This document shows positions 9,505 through 17,722 of a stretch of 64,000 nucleotides of DNA, piece by piece. Below the pieces are notes generated by a model. The model searched no databases, was not told the DNA's origin, and saw nothing but the letters and a program-made list of their open reading frames with translations. The position numbers and the translations under genes were made by a program. Position 1 is the first letter of the stretch; every line of letters begins with the position of its first letter. Source of the DNA: Lactiplantibacillus paraplantarum (GTDB lineage Bacteria > Bacillota > Bacilli > Lactobacillales > Lactobacillaceae); assembly GCF_003641145.1 (NCBI RefSeq), contig NZ_CP032745.1, positions 1 to 64,000 on the forward strand. The letters run 5' to 3'.

Positions 9505-10134
9505 ATGGAACGCAAAACAGTTATCATCGTATTTTTGGGCTTAGTTGCGGCTGGCGCATTAATTTGGGGTGGTCATGAGTACCGACAGGTGCAAGCTAAG
9601 ACCGCTGAAATTAGTCAGGTTAAGCGCCAAAGGGCGGCCTTATTAAAGTCGCAGGCCCACTTAAAAGGCACCGTCTTGGCGGCCAACCAAGCCAAACAGG
9701 CGGCGGTTAAGGCCCAAGAGCGAGTTAAAAACAATAGTGCCGATAATCAGACGGTTCAAACTATTAACGCAACCATGGTGGCAAATATTACGACGGTGTT
9801 TAATGGTTTATATAATTATAATCAAGACACTTACCAACAGCGGCAAGGGAAAGTTAAGCAATGGTTAGCGCCCAAGTTAAACCAACAGTATTTTGGCGGC
9901 AAGAGCCAATTATATGGTGATGGGAGCCAAGTCACCTCAAAACTAACGCAATTACGGGTTTACCGCCAGGCAGTTAGTGGCGCTCAGTTAAAGGTCTTAG
10001 TGGTTGCGAAGTATAAGAGCAAATACGCTAATGCTAAAACTTGGAACGCCGGGACAAGTGTTTATGAAGTCACCTATGACGGTGCTAAGCAGCAGGTTAC
10101 GGCCATTGATAGTTTAATCAGCAAGACGGATTAA
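9505..10134 (+). CDS. TrsH-position membrane-anchored transfer protein
   Basis: A 209-residue protein with a single N-terminal membrane helix (residues 5-23) followed by a helical Gln/Ala/Lys-rich segment (about 30-85) and a compact C-terminal domain with alternating strands (about 140-209). The topology, a short cytoplasmic end, one helix and an external domain, fits the VirB8/TcpC-like or TrsH proteins of Gram-positive channels. AAAGGAG lies before ATG 9505. It is the last clear gene of transfer operon I. Function is inferred from position. Confidence 0.65.
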   Translation: MERKTVIIVFLGLVAAGALIWGGHEYRQVQAKTAEISQVKRQRAALLKSQAHLKGTVLAANQAKQAAVKAQERVKNNSADNQTVQTINATMVANITTVFNGLYNYNQDTYQQRQGKVKQWLAPKLNQQYFGGKSQLYGDGSQVTSKLTQLRVYRQAVSGAQLKVLVVAKYKSKYANAKTWNAGTSVYEVTYDGAKQQVTAIDSLISKTD

Positions 10135-10200
10135 GGACTAGAAAGAAATAAAACAATCTACCAAAAGACTCAAAATAAAAAGAAAATTTTAAAGGAGAGC

Positions 10201-10440
10201 ATAACATTTACTAGTAAACAATTTAATGGTGGAACTGTACGTTATGACCTAATTAAGCCGATTCAGTCTGATTTAATTAGTGATCATAAATTCATAGGGT
10301 ATATTGTTTCAGAACAGATTGCTGTTACGACTAATAAAGTTAAAACACTGTTAGTACAGCGGATTACCAAAAATCAAGGGATAGTAACCTTTGATTCTGA
10401 AAATGAATCTGGTATCAAGATTGCTGGTATTGATAAATGA
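10201..10440 (+). CDS. Hypothetical 79-residue protein with ATA in place of a start codon
   Basis: An open frame of 79 codons runs from ATA 10201 to TGA 10438, just after AAAGGAG (10191-10197). Its composition looks coding (KQFNGGTVRYDLIKP, then a segment GYIVSEQIAVTT), and no ATG, GTG or TTG occurs near the ribosome site. Either the protein starts at a rare ATA codon or the ATG start was lost by a G-to-A change and the gene is now silent. I do not recognise the protein. Confidence 0.45.
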   Translation: MTFTSKQFNGGTVRYDLIKPIQSDLISDHKFIGYIVSEQIAVTTNKVKTLLVQRITKNQGIVTFDSENESGIKIAGIDK

Positions 10441-10449
10441 GTATTAGTA

Positions 10450-10514
10450 TTGACGTCTTATTAAAGAAGTGATAAATTAAAGTCGCGAACAAGAACGTAT
10501 GTTCTTGTTCGCGA
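10450..10514 (+). promoter_or_regulatory. Strong promoter with a 14-bp palindrome at the transcription start
   Basis: TTGACG (10450-10455), a 17-base spacer and TAAATT (10473-10478) form a good sigma-A promoter. A perfect inverted repeat, arms 10483-10496 and 10501-10514 with a GTAT loop, begins about where transcription should start. It could be a repressor operator or the 5' hairpin of the transcript. It drives either an RNA ending at 10910 or the DUF3102 gene at 10952. Confidence 0.65.
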
Positions 10515-10581
10515 TGTGTACAACCTACAGCTGGAATTTAAGAACCTATTTTGAATTTTTGTTGATGTGTGGGCATCAAAA

Positions 10582-10681
10582 AAGAGAGCTTGGGAATCAC
10601 TGGTCCTGGATTACCAGTCCGGGCTTTAGCATGATTCGACGTAAGAAGCATAACTTGTCTATGTTTCCTACTTGCTCTCTT
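10582..10681 (-). ncRNA. Candidate structured RNA on the minus strand
   Basis: AAGAGAGC at 10582-10589 pairs with GCTCTCTT at 10674-10681, closing a 100-base segment with an inner hairpin (ACTGG/CCAGT near 10599-10618). On the minus strand the segment ends in a run of six T, as an intrinsic terminator would. No convincing ORF with a ribosome site covers it. Strand and function are inferred only from the T-run. Confidence 0.35.
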
Positions 10682-10876
10682 ATGTTACTACTAAGTTTCA
10701 GCAGCAACGGTGTTAAGTTTAGCATAAAATGAGCAGAAAATAGGCCTTTTTGGTCGATTTTCTTTAGACTATTTGAAGTCGTCGCGGTATAACGTTGCGG
10801 TTGCAAGGTTTAAAGACTAAATTTTTTTGTTAGTTATGTTATTCTGGCGCTGACTGAGGAAATAGTAGATACATGA

Positions 10877-10910
10877 GGGAACAACTGGGAAACCAGTTGT
10901 TCCCTTTTTT
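10877..10910 (+). terminator. Strong terminator in the leader of the DUF3102 gene
   Basis: GGGAACAACTGG and CCAGTTGTTCCC form a perfect 12-bp stem followed by six T. It lies about 40 bases before ATG 10952 with no room for another promoter, so it is either the end of a small RNA or an attenuator for the downstream operon. Confidence 0.85.
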
Positions 10911-10951
10911 GTTGCCTTCACATGAGCTTTAAAAATAAGGAGGGCCAGTAA

Positions 10952-11914
10952 ATGGAGCGAAAAGATATTACCCAACAAGTGGTGGAGACACCTAGTGACC
11001 AAGCTTTATCAACGGATTTAACCCAAATTACGACGGAGATTAAGAGTTATCAGTCAATTGCAGGCCAGTCAATTTTTGAAATTGGTCGCCGATTGAAGTG
11101 GGTTAAAGAAAATGACTTAGCGCATGGTGAGTATGAGAAATGGTTGAAATCAGTAGGTGTTGACAAGACTTTTGCAAATAGAGCAGTGAAAATAGTTGAT
11201 GGATTAGGAGAATCAAATGTTGCGATGTCGCAACATTTGGGAGTGGAAGCCCTATATCAAATTGCCACATTGCCCGAAGAAGAACGCCAAAAGTTGCATC
11301 GCTTGGAGTCAGGTGAGGAAAAGACCCCTGATGAAATGACTGTTCGTGAATTGCGTGAACTAAAAAAGCAGTTAAAAGCTAAAGACGACCAACACGCCGC
11401 AGAACAAGCAGCTTTAAAAGATAAGTATGAAGCTCGATTACAACGGATTAAGGCTGAAGGGATTCGTGAAGTGGAAATTCCAGTACCGATAGTGCCTGAT
11501 GATTACGAAGATCTAAAGAAGCAGACTAAGCTTTTAGCGACTAAAAATCAGCTGCTAGAAGAAGTTAATGCCGAAGGTGATCGCGAGATTGAAGCCCTTA
11601 GGGAAGAACGCGATCAATACGCGGAAACCAGTGAAAAATATGAACAGATGACTAAGAAAATCGAACAATTGAAGCACCAACAAACGTTGTTAATGGCCAA
11701 CAACGAGTTAAATCGGCAATTTAATCAACTGGTTCAGGCCGCCATTGACGCGGCTGATCGGTTAAGTGAAGTGGTCGAGCGCAGTGACTTTACCAAGATT
11801 GATGCCTATGACAATGCCATTCTAGCCTTATTACGGTTAAAAGATAAGATGGCGCATAACGTGCAACGGTTAGAAGCCGGACTTGAACAAAATCCTTGGA
11901 GTGAAGAACAATGA
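10952..11914 (+). CDS. DUF3102-type plasmid protein with long coiled coil
   Basis: A 320-residue soluble protein. Residues 20-95 contain the pattern SYQSIAGQSIFEIGRRLKWVKE and GEYEKWLKSVGVDKTFANRA, characteristic of the DUF3102 group found on Gram-positive plasmids, a possible helix-turn-helix-like module. Residues 120-255 are a charged coiled coil. AGGAGGG precedes the ATG. It heads a run of overlapping genes (the next ATG overlaps by 4 bases) between the transfer operon and oriT. It may organise plasmid DNA or regulate transfer. Function is not established. Confidence 0.65.
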   Translation: MERKDITQQVVETPSDQALSTDLTQITTEIKSYQSIAGQSIFEIGRRLKWVKENDLAHGEYEKWLKSVGVDKTFANRAVKIVDGLGESNVAMSQHLGVEALYQIATLPEEERQKLHRLESGEEKTPDEMTVRELRELKKQLKAKDDQHAAEQAALKDKYEARLQRIKAEGIREVEIPVPIVPDDYEDLKKQTKLLATKNQLLEEVNAEGDREIEALREERDQYAETSEKYEQMTKKIEQLKHQQTLLMANNELNRQFNQLVQAAIDAADRLSEVVERSDFTKIDAYDNAILALLRLKDKMAHNVQRLEAGLEQNPWSEEQ

Positions 11915-12126
11915 TGGCTAAAACGATCCATTTAGGGGATTGGGTGACATACAAACCGCGGGCTACGAATGGGAACACTAAAGTGTCAGAAGCGCCACAA
12001 GTGGGCCAGCTAATCGAACAACATTTGGAAAATGGCACGACTGTAAATATTGTGCATAATGCGAAAGGCCAAAATGATTGGACCTTAGCTAAGCACTGCC
12101 AATTAGTGAAACGGGGGACGTTATAA
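11911..12126 (+). CDS. Hypothetical 71-residue protein
   Basis: Starts inside the end of the DUF3102-type gene (ATGATG at 11911), so translation is likely coupled. The sequence (TIHLGDWVTYKP, later TTVNIVHNAKGQNDWTLAKHC) resembles a small beta-barrel, of the kind seen in KOW or Tudor-like modules, but I do not recognise a family. No membrane segment. The next gene starts one base after the stop, implying one operon. Confidence 0.6.
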   Translation: MMAKTIHLGDWVTYKPRATNGNTKVSEAPQVGQLIEQHLENGTTVNIVHNAKGQNDWTLAKHCQLVKRGTL

Positions 12127-12127
12127 G

Positions 12128-12346
12128 ATGAGTCAGTACGGTATTTTAGATACAACTGCCGGGGATTTAGTTCAAGGAAAAGTATTTGCCACGCGAGGAT
12201 TAGCCCAACAATGGTTGTTGGCCAACTTTCCTAGTTTGGTTGATACGGAAAACAACCGTGGCCATTATTTGGGTGGTCAACGCCAAAGCTTACGCGTCTT
12301 AACCCACCCGTTACGGATTGTTAGATTGGGGGCAATTGAGGAATGA
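12128..12346 (+). CDS. Hypothetical 72-residue protein
   Basis: A small soluble protein (MSQYGILDTTAGDLVQGKVF at its start) packed between two overlapping neighbours; its stop overlaps the next ATG in the ATGA pattern. No known motif is visible. Its conservation of frame and tight spacing support it as a real gene of the accessory transfer operon. Confidence 0.6.
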   Translation: MSQYGILDTTAGDLVQGKVFATRGLAQQWLLANFPSLVDTENNRGHYLGGQRQSLRVLTHPLRIVRLGAIEE

Positions 12347-12642
12347 AAGTTGCTTTAACGGTTCAACTTATTAAACTAGATCGGCTATCAGAACCACTGG
12401 TGGTGCAATATGATAGTGCGTTAAACCAGTCAATTAAATTGAAGCCCAATGATGTTGTATTAATTGGGTGTCCCAGTAATGATGCGATTCAAATTGGGAT
12501 TGTTAAGCAAGTGCCAGTGACTACTGATGCGTTAACTAGTCGGCGACCGACCGTCGTTGGCCGTATTGAATGGCCCGTTAAACCGTTAAAAAAATTAGTC
12601 GCCCAATTTAAATTGGAACAACTAATGGAGGGGCAAGTATGA
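12343..12642 (+). CDS. Hypothetical 99-residue protein
   Basis: Translationally coupled on both sides: its ATG overlaps the previous stop and its stop overlaps the thioredoxin start. The mid-part (KLKPNDVVLIGCPSNDAIQ) suggests a small beta-rich fold. It has no signal peptide or membrane segment. I do not recognise it. Confidence 0.6.
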   Translation: MKVALTVQLIKLDRLSEPLVVQYDSALNQSIKLKPNDVVLIGCPSNDAIQIGIVKQVPVTTDALTSRRPTVVGRIEWPVKPLKKLVAQFKLEQLMEGQV

Positions 12643-13064
12643 CTAACAAGCACTGGTTGTTGAAAGGTTTATCAGTTAGTTTAGTCCTCGTGATGGTCGG
12701 TATAGTGAGCTGGTTTTATTGGCAACCCGAGCGTTTAATTCGGCCCAGTCAAACGCCGACTGTCACGCAAGTTGTGCGGCAACGGTTAGCGAAAAAGACC
12801 CCGGCGGTGTTGCTATTTTACCAACCGGGGTGTCGGGATTGTCGCCAAATTGCGCCACAAGTGTTGCGCAGTGAGCTCAAGAACTATTTTAGTGGGACGC
12901 TACAAATCGTCAATATTAATACCCAAAAGGCTGAAAATCGACGGTACTTAACGCAATTTAAAGTCACCCAAACGCCCGCTTTAATCCGCTACGATCACGG
13001 TCAAGTCACTCGGTATCAAGGAACGAACTTAACCAAAATTAAACACTTATTGACTGCAAATTAA
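12639..13064 (+). CDS. Membrane-anchored thioredoxin-like protein
   Basis: A 141-residue protein with an N-terminal membrane helix (residues 8-28) and an external thioredoxin-fold domain. The active site is QPGCRDCRQ (CRDC near residues 65-68) and a cis-Pro motif TQTPALIRYD lies near 111-120. It probably keeps cysteines reduced or forms disulfides in extracellular parts of the transfer machine; thioredoxin-like proteins recur in Gram-positive conjugation regions. GGAGG precedes the coupled ATG. Confidence 0.85.
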   Translation: MTNKHWLLKGLSVSLVLVMVGIVSWFYWQPERLIRPSQTPTVTQVVRQRLAKKTPAVLLFYQPGCRDCRQIAPQVLRSELKNYFSGTLQIVNINTQKAENRRYLTQFKVTQTPALIRYDHGQVTRYQGTNLTKIKHLLTAN

Positions 13065-13082
13065 CCCTGCAAAGGAGATTGA

Positions 13083-13991
13083 ATGATGAAAAAACTAACT
13101 ACCGGGTGGCGGTATTTAAAAGAACATAGCCGGCTACGCCGGTTTTTTATTATCGGACTTTACCTGGTTTTAACCGGTGGGTTAATTATTAATTATGGCC
13201 TGTTAAATCGCCAAACGGCTAAGAATGATGATACGCCGTTGAACAGTTATCAGAGCTTCAGTGGTGACAACAGCGCACAAGGTGTCAAGCTAGTCCAACG
13301 CCAGTATAGCCCGACCCAACAACGCCTGATTGCGACGTTTGAAATGCAGGCGTCAACGGACCCCACCACGGAAATTCTGTCGCAATATTTACATTTTGAG
13401 TTAGCGACAGTGGTGCCACAAAAACTAAAAATGGTCGTGATTCCAGTCACCGAAAACAAGTATGTCGTGATGGTTGATCATTTAAATCAGAACTTTGAAG
13501 CGATTCGGTTCCGGTTGATTAATGCCACGCCTAAGACAGATCAAACGAGCTCGTCAGCGCCACAAGCGGACTTTATTGTGACTAATCAGGCGAAAATTAG
13601 ACGGGCCCAGGTTTCGGCTTTATCGCCAAAAGCCTTTGCCAGCCAGACCATTAATGATGAAATTTCAGCGCGAAACACCAGCATTAAGCGGCAACAAAAC
13701 AAAATCAAACTGGCCAAGACGGCCATTAGTGCGGACCACGATAAGATCCAAACGAAGCGAACGAATCGTAAGTATGAAGTCGCTAGTCAACAGACCCAAA
13801 CGGACAATGATATTGAAACTTTAACTGGTGACATCGAACAAAACCAACAAAATATAACGGGTGCGAAGCACCGTATTAGCACGTTAAAAGCGGAACAAGC
13901 TTTACTTAAAAAGAAACAAACCGCGATAAGGAACGGTACTTTTAAACTCGCTAAGGTCACTAAAAGTACCCAAATAACGCACAAAAACTAA
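13083..13991 (+). CDS. Membrane-anchored coiled-coil protein of the transfer region
   Basis: A 302-residue protein with one membrane helix (about residues 20-42), an external globular domain (about 60-165; LRFFIIGL through FEAIRFRLINA) and a long charged coiled coil (about 195-285). AAAGGAG precedes ATGATG at 13083/13086. It follows the thioredoxin gene by 18 bases and is the last gene before the oriT region. It may be a structural or surface-exclusion-like component. I do not recognise a family. Confidence 0.6.
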   Translation: MMKKLTTGWRYLKEHSRLRRFFIIGLYLVLTGGLIINYGLLNRQTAKNDDTPLNSYQSFSGDNSAQGVKLVQRQYSPTQQRLIATFEMQASTDPTTEILSQYLHFELATVVPQKLKMVVIPVTENKYVVMVDHLNQNFEAIRFRLINATPKTDQTSSSAPQADFIVTNQAKIRRAQVSALSPKAFASQTINDEISARNTSIKRQQNKIKLAKTAISADHDKIQTKRTNRKYEVASQQTQTDNDIETLTGDIEQNQQNITGAKHRISTLKAEQALLKKKQTAIRNGTFKLAKVTKSTQITHKN

Positions 13992-14276
13992 ATTTTTAAA
14001 AGTGGTCAAACGGTGGTTAACTGGTGGTCAAAAGGCGGTCAAGCGGTGGCTATTTGGTGGCCAAAACGTCAAAAAACGAGCAAACGCAGTCCGCACCTGG
14101 AATCCCCGCCACTGGCGGGTTGGCTGGCCATTTTTAATGGCGAGTCAACAGATTCCCTTATGCTCTTTACTTCTTTAATGCAGTTGGCTTGTTAAGCGCT
14201 AATTTTCTGCTAGTTTCTTTTTACTAGCCGTGACAATTAAGTTTTATTCGATATTATTTTTGAGGAGGTTGTTCCA
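13992..14276. other. Candidate origin of transfer (oriT)
   Basis: A 285-base non-coding stretch immediately upstream of the mobilisation genes. From 13999 to about 14065 it has five or six imperfect copies of GGTGGTCAA-type units spaced 10-12 bases apart, like protein-binding iterons. These are followed by an AACG-rich segment, the hairpin CCCGCCACTGGCGGG near 14106-14120, and T-rich sequence. Iterons plus a hairpin next to relaxase accessory genes are typical of oriT. The nick site cannot be assigned by eye. Promoter sequences for the mob operon should also lie here. Confidence 0.6.
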
Positions 14277-14573
14277 ATGAACACTGGTAAAACGAATCTC
14301 TATATTCGCAATGTTGATCAAGTTGATAAAGATAAATTAAAACGATTGGGTAAGTTAGCGGGTTATGATAACCTTTCTGATTTTATGCGCACCATTATTA
14401 ATGAAGTGGTGGCGCAGGACAACTTAGATTTCCTGATTAATGGGAATATTACGAACCATTTAATTGAACAAACGGCCCTGATGAATCGGGTTGTTGAAGT
14501 TACTAATTTGAATACCAATGAATTAACCGAGATTAAGAATTTATTGACCGCCATGGTGAAGGGAGATTATTGA
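14277..14573 (+). CDS. Relaxosome accessory protein, ribbon-helix-helix type
   Basis: A 98-residue protein starting after GAGGAGG. The N-terminal pattern TNLYIRNVDQVDKDKLKRL followed by NLSDFMRTIINE fits a ribbon-helix-helix DNA-binding domain as in MobC-like proteins and relaxosome accessory factors. It probably binds the iterons of the adjacent oriT and may also repress its own operon. The next gene starts one base after the stop. Confidence 0.75.
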   Translation: MNTGKTNLYIRNVDQVDKDKLKRLGKLAGYDNLSDFMRTIINEVVAQDNLDFLINGNITNHLIEQTALMNRVVEVTNLNTNELTEIKNLLTAMVKGDY

Positions 14574-14574
14574 A

Positions 14575-15075
14575 ATGACTAACGAAAATCCACTAGATTA
14601 CAATGACCAGGTTGCCGATAGTAACAAGCAACGGGGCCGCAAAATCAATTTACGGTTGGATACTTATAATCAAAAACGGGTTGCCGAACTTAAAGCTTAC
14701 TTTGAAAGTGATCCTGATTTGGCCCGGCTCGTGCGCACGGAAAATAAAATGTATAACTTCATCATCAGCGAATTTATTCAACTGTTTCTTTACACGAATT
14801 TAGGGCAAAAATCATTTTATGGGCGCGAAGCTGAACTATTGAAACGCGTTCAGGAGTCACCAATGAACCAGAAAATTGATAAGCAGTTGCGGTTAAATCG
14901 GCAAAATGAAGCCGAAATCAAGTATCTGTTATTGTCGATTTATAATCGTACGGCCGGAGTTGTGACGGAGGGTGGGTCAATTTATACGCCCGGTTCGGAT
15001 AACAATATGGCGATGCAACAAGTGCAAAAGATGATTGAAACTGATATTCAAGCCAATCAATTACGGCAACACTAA
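14575..15075 (+). CDS. Second relaxosome accessory protein
   Basis: A 166-residue protein with a strand-helix start (RGRKINLRLDTYNQKRVAELK) that looks like a second ribbon-helix-helix-type DNA-binding region, followed by a helical part ending in a Gln/Asp-rich tail. It lies between the small RHH gene and the relaxase genes and is probably part of the relaxosome. Assignment is from context and the N-terminal pattern. Confidence 0.6.
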   Translation: MTNENPLDYNDQVADSNKQRGRKINLRLDTYNQKRVAELKAYFESDPDLARLVRTENKMYNFIISEFIQLFLYTNLGQKSFYGREAELLKRVQESPMNQKIDKQLRLNRQNEAEIKYLLLSIYNRTAGVVTEGGSIYTPGSDNNMAMQQVQKMIETDIQANQLRQH

Positions 15076-15092
15076 AAGTGGGAGGGACGGAC

Positions 15093-15560
15093 ATGTTAGT
15101 TAATCAATTCAAGACCGCTAGCAAAAAAAATTGGCATTTGTCCGACGAGTTTCTAAATGTGTTAGCGCAATTATCGAGCTTTGATACGGCTGACCATAAG
15201 TGGGCTGTGGAAATTGGCGCCTATGATAATGATGAAGAAAAGTTTGTCGTTGACGATGCCACGTATCGACAACAAGTTGGTGCGGAAGACTGGCCGCGAA
15301 TTGCTCGGGAACGTGAGCTGTATCAGATCTTAGTTAAGATTCGACCAGTGCCGTTTACCGAATTTGCCGCTAATGATCAAGTCCTCGCAAGCGAGCGCGT
15401 ACCCATTTTAAAACAGGCCGCGCGACTGGCTTACTTTGAGTTTACTGAGAAAGAAATTTGTGCGTTATTAAAAGTGAATGCCAATTATTTAAAGATTAAT
15501 CGAACTGAATTTAGACAATGGAAGGACTGGTATGCACAGCATTATGTCGAAACCAATTGA
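15093..15560 (+). CDS. Hypothetical protein of the mobilisation operon
   Basis: A 155-residue acidic soluble protein. ATG 15093 is preferred over an upstream GTG because GGGAGG lies about eight bases before it. The C-terminal part (FTEKEICALLKVNANYLKI) resembles a helix-turn-helix. The last 29 bases overlap the relaxase start, so the two are translated together. Probably an accessory or regulatory factor of the relaxosome; not recognised further. Confidence 0.6.
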   Translation: MLVNQFKTASKKNWHLSDEFLNVLAQLSSFDTADHKWAVEIGAYDNDEEKFVVDDATYRQQVGAEDWPRIARERELYQILVKIRPVPFTEFAANDQVLASERVPILKQAARLAYFEFTEKEICALLKVNANYLKINRTEFRQWKDWYAQHYVETN

Positions 15561-17721
15561 GCACCAGCAACCAGCAGTCGTCTTTAGGTTGCAATATTTT
15601 ACCGCCGCGACGGTGGCCAATAAAATGAGCTACAGTGGGTATACGAAATACACAGAACGTGATAACGCAACAGATTTAAGCAATGATGTTAATTTAGTAC
15701 AACAGCGATTAGATCAACTGGAACGAGACAATTTAGCTGAATTAGCGCCAACTAGTCAGCGCCCTGATGAGGAACCAGTTGAGCCGGTAGACGGGGTGGC
15801 AACGCGCTTGCCTTATCAAAAATTTATTGATTATACGGCGCGCAATACGGCGACTGAGTTAGATCAAGGTGACGAGGTTGCCAAGCCCAAGCAGCAACAA
15901 TTAACGCCCAACTTTGACCAACGAACCGATCACTTAACGGTGGCCGAGACGGATCAATTACGGCAAAAATTAGACACCGCCCAGGCGAATAAAGGCGTTT
16001 TATGGGCCGGGGTTATCTCATTTTCAACGCAATATTTGATTGACAATCACTTGTATGACCCTAAGACTGAAGCCTGTGATCAGCAGAAGATCAAAGCGGC
16101 GGTGCGTCACAGTATGGGCCCACTCTTGAAAGCTAATGGGTTAGCCGAAAAAGGATTTTGGTGGGGTGATATTCAATTTAATACGAATCATATTCATGTA
16201 CACTTGGGTATCTCGGAGCTAAGTCCACGACCCGATAGAAACGGTTATCGAGACGGTAAACGCGTTGCGAAAGAAGCGCGGCGAAAATTTACCCAACCGT
16301 CCATTCGGAGTATCAAAAGTCATATTTTTCAGGACTTAATTGCTTTGGAACGACCGCAGGCTAAAACACGCAAATTGAATTTGGAAAAGCGGTTAGGGGT
16401 TCAACGAGCTAGTCTGCGCCAACAACTGAGGCAGACCGTTGGTGAACAACAGCTGCAGGCTCTCTTTGCCAGTCTGCCGGCTGATAAAAAGCGGTGGCGG
16501 TATCGAAGTAATGCCCGCGATATGGCAAAGCCTAAGCAAATTGCGAGTGCCCTGGTCAATCAATATTTACAAGACAATCTCGAGTTCCAAGCCTTTCAGC
16601 AAACGGTGCAGGCCCTAGATCAGTACAATGCAGCCGCCTTTGGTCAACGGACGGCTGGGCGGACGCTGGCACATAAAGAAGCCGAACTAAGAGAGCGACT
16701 CACCAATGCGTTATTTGAGGCTTGTCGCGAGCTACCAGACAATGAGCAAGAACTGACGATTGCCGGTTTAGCTAAAAACTTTACCACGGCCGATATTGAA
16801 GCCAACCGTCAACGGATCGATGCTTTACGGCAAGCAAATCGGCTACAGCCAACCCCTGCCAAGACTAAGGAACTGCGGCAACGGCGCATGGCCTTGCGTC
16901 AGCAAAATGCTCGAGCTAGTCAGGGCAAGGTGCAACAAGCTCAGCGGGAGTTAACGAAACTGAGTCAGAAATCCGCGCCACTCAATGCGGCCGAACGGGA
17001 GGCCCGTACCTTTTTAAGTGACCGGTATCAGCAACGATTAACGCTCGCTAAATTGAAGCTACAAGCTCCATGGGAACAAAGCCCCACGGAACAGCAACAG
17101 TTACAAGATTTAACGGCTTATTTCACGGACGTCGTAAATGTGCCCATCACGCAATTAACTTCCGAGCGGGTGGCCCAGATGCAACAACGATTGGCTGCGG
17201 AACATCGACTTAATGGTGGTAGCGTCGTTAGTGGGGTGAACTGGTCAAAGCTCCGACCAGAACTCCAGCAAGCGTTAAGTGAGGAATTGGGTGTTAAATT
17301 AACCAAGCCAAGCCAGATGCGCGCCCAACTTCAAGCCATCACTAAACAACAACAGGAATTGTTACGGTTGAAAGCCACGCTGGCTAGCTACAAGGAAGCT
17401 TTACCGCCGGCCGTAGTGCACCAGCGGTACCAAAAAAGCGAACGGCTCAGCGCTAAAATCAAGCGGGATCAACAATCCACTAAAAAAGCTGGCTGGGGCC
17501 CGATTGAGGCGAAGACCAACCACTGGAAGCCGCGACATTTAAAGCAATTTCAACGCAAACAGCAACAGGCTAGTCACCAAATCTTAAAGCAAGAGGGGCA
17601 ACAAGTGAAAAAGCAATTGCGGCGAGCCGAACAGACTCATTATCAAGATTTAAAGGCCAAAAATGCGTTATTTAACCAGCAACAAGCGATTGAACAAGCC
17701 CAACAAGAACGGGGGCGGTGA
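15532..17721 (+). CDS. MobL/MobP2-type relaxase
   Basis: A 729-residue relaxase that should nick oriT and lead the transferred strand into the recipient. The N-terminus has two tyrosine-containing segments (YTKYTERDNATDLS near residue 38 and FIDYTARNTATELD near 97), a strand segment WAGVISFSTQYLID near 158, and the metal-binding histidine motif NTNHIHVHLG near residue 217-226. Residues 330-729 are Gln/Arg/Leu-rich helices and coiled coil. Start ATG 15532 has AAGGA upstream; ATG 15544 is an alternative. All relaxase motifs look intact. Confidence 0.88.
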   Translation: MHSIMSKPIEHQQPAVVFRLQYFTAATVANKMSYSGYTKYTERDNATDLSNDVNLVQQRLDQLERDNLAELAPTSQRPDEEPVEPVDGVATRLPYQKFIDYTARNTATELDQGDEVAKPKQQQLTPNFDQRTDHLTVAETDQLRQKLDTAQANKGVLWAGVISFSTQYLIDNHLYDPKTEACDQQKIKAAVRHSMGPLLKANGLAEKGFWWGDIQFNTNHIHVHLGISELSPRPDRNGYRDGKRVAKEARRKFTQPSIRSIKSHIFQDLIALERPQAKTRKLNLEKRLGVQRASLRQQLRQTVGEQQLQALFASLPADKKRWRYRSNARDMAKPKQIASALVNQYLQDNLEFQAFQQTVQALDQYNAAAFGQRTAGRTLAHKEAELRERLTNALFEACRELPDNEQELTIAGLAKNFTTADIEANRQRIDALRQANRLQPTPAKTKELRQRRMALRQQNARASQGKVQQAQRELTKLSQKSAPLNAAEREARTFLSDRYQQRLTLAKLKLQAPWEQSPTEQQQLQDLTAYFTDVVNVPITQLTSERVAQMQQRLAAEHRLNGGSVVSGVNWSKLRPELQQALSEELGVKLTKPSQMRAQLQAITKQQQELLRLKATLASYKEALPPAVVHQRYQKSERLSAKIKRDQQSTKKAGWGPIEAKTNHWKPRHLKQFQRKQQQASHQILKQEGQQVKKQLRRAEQTHYQDLKAKNALFNQQQAIEQAQQERGR

Positions 17722-17722
17722 G

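Noticed and set aside
10499..10732. 77-codon ORF in the leader before the DUF3102 gene
   Set aside because: No ribosome site, unusual composition, and it overlaps the palindrome and the closed RNA structure.
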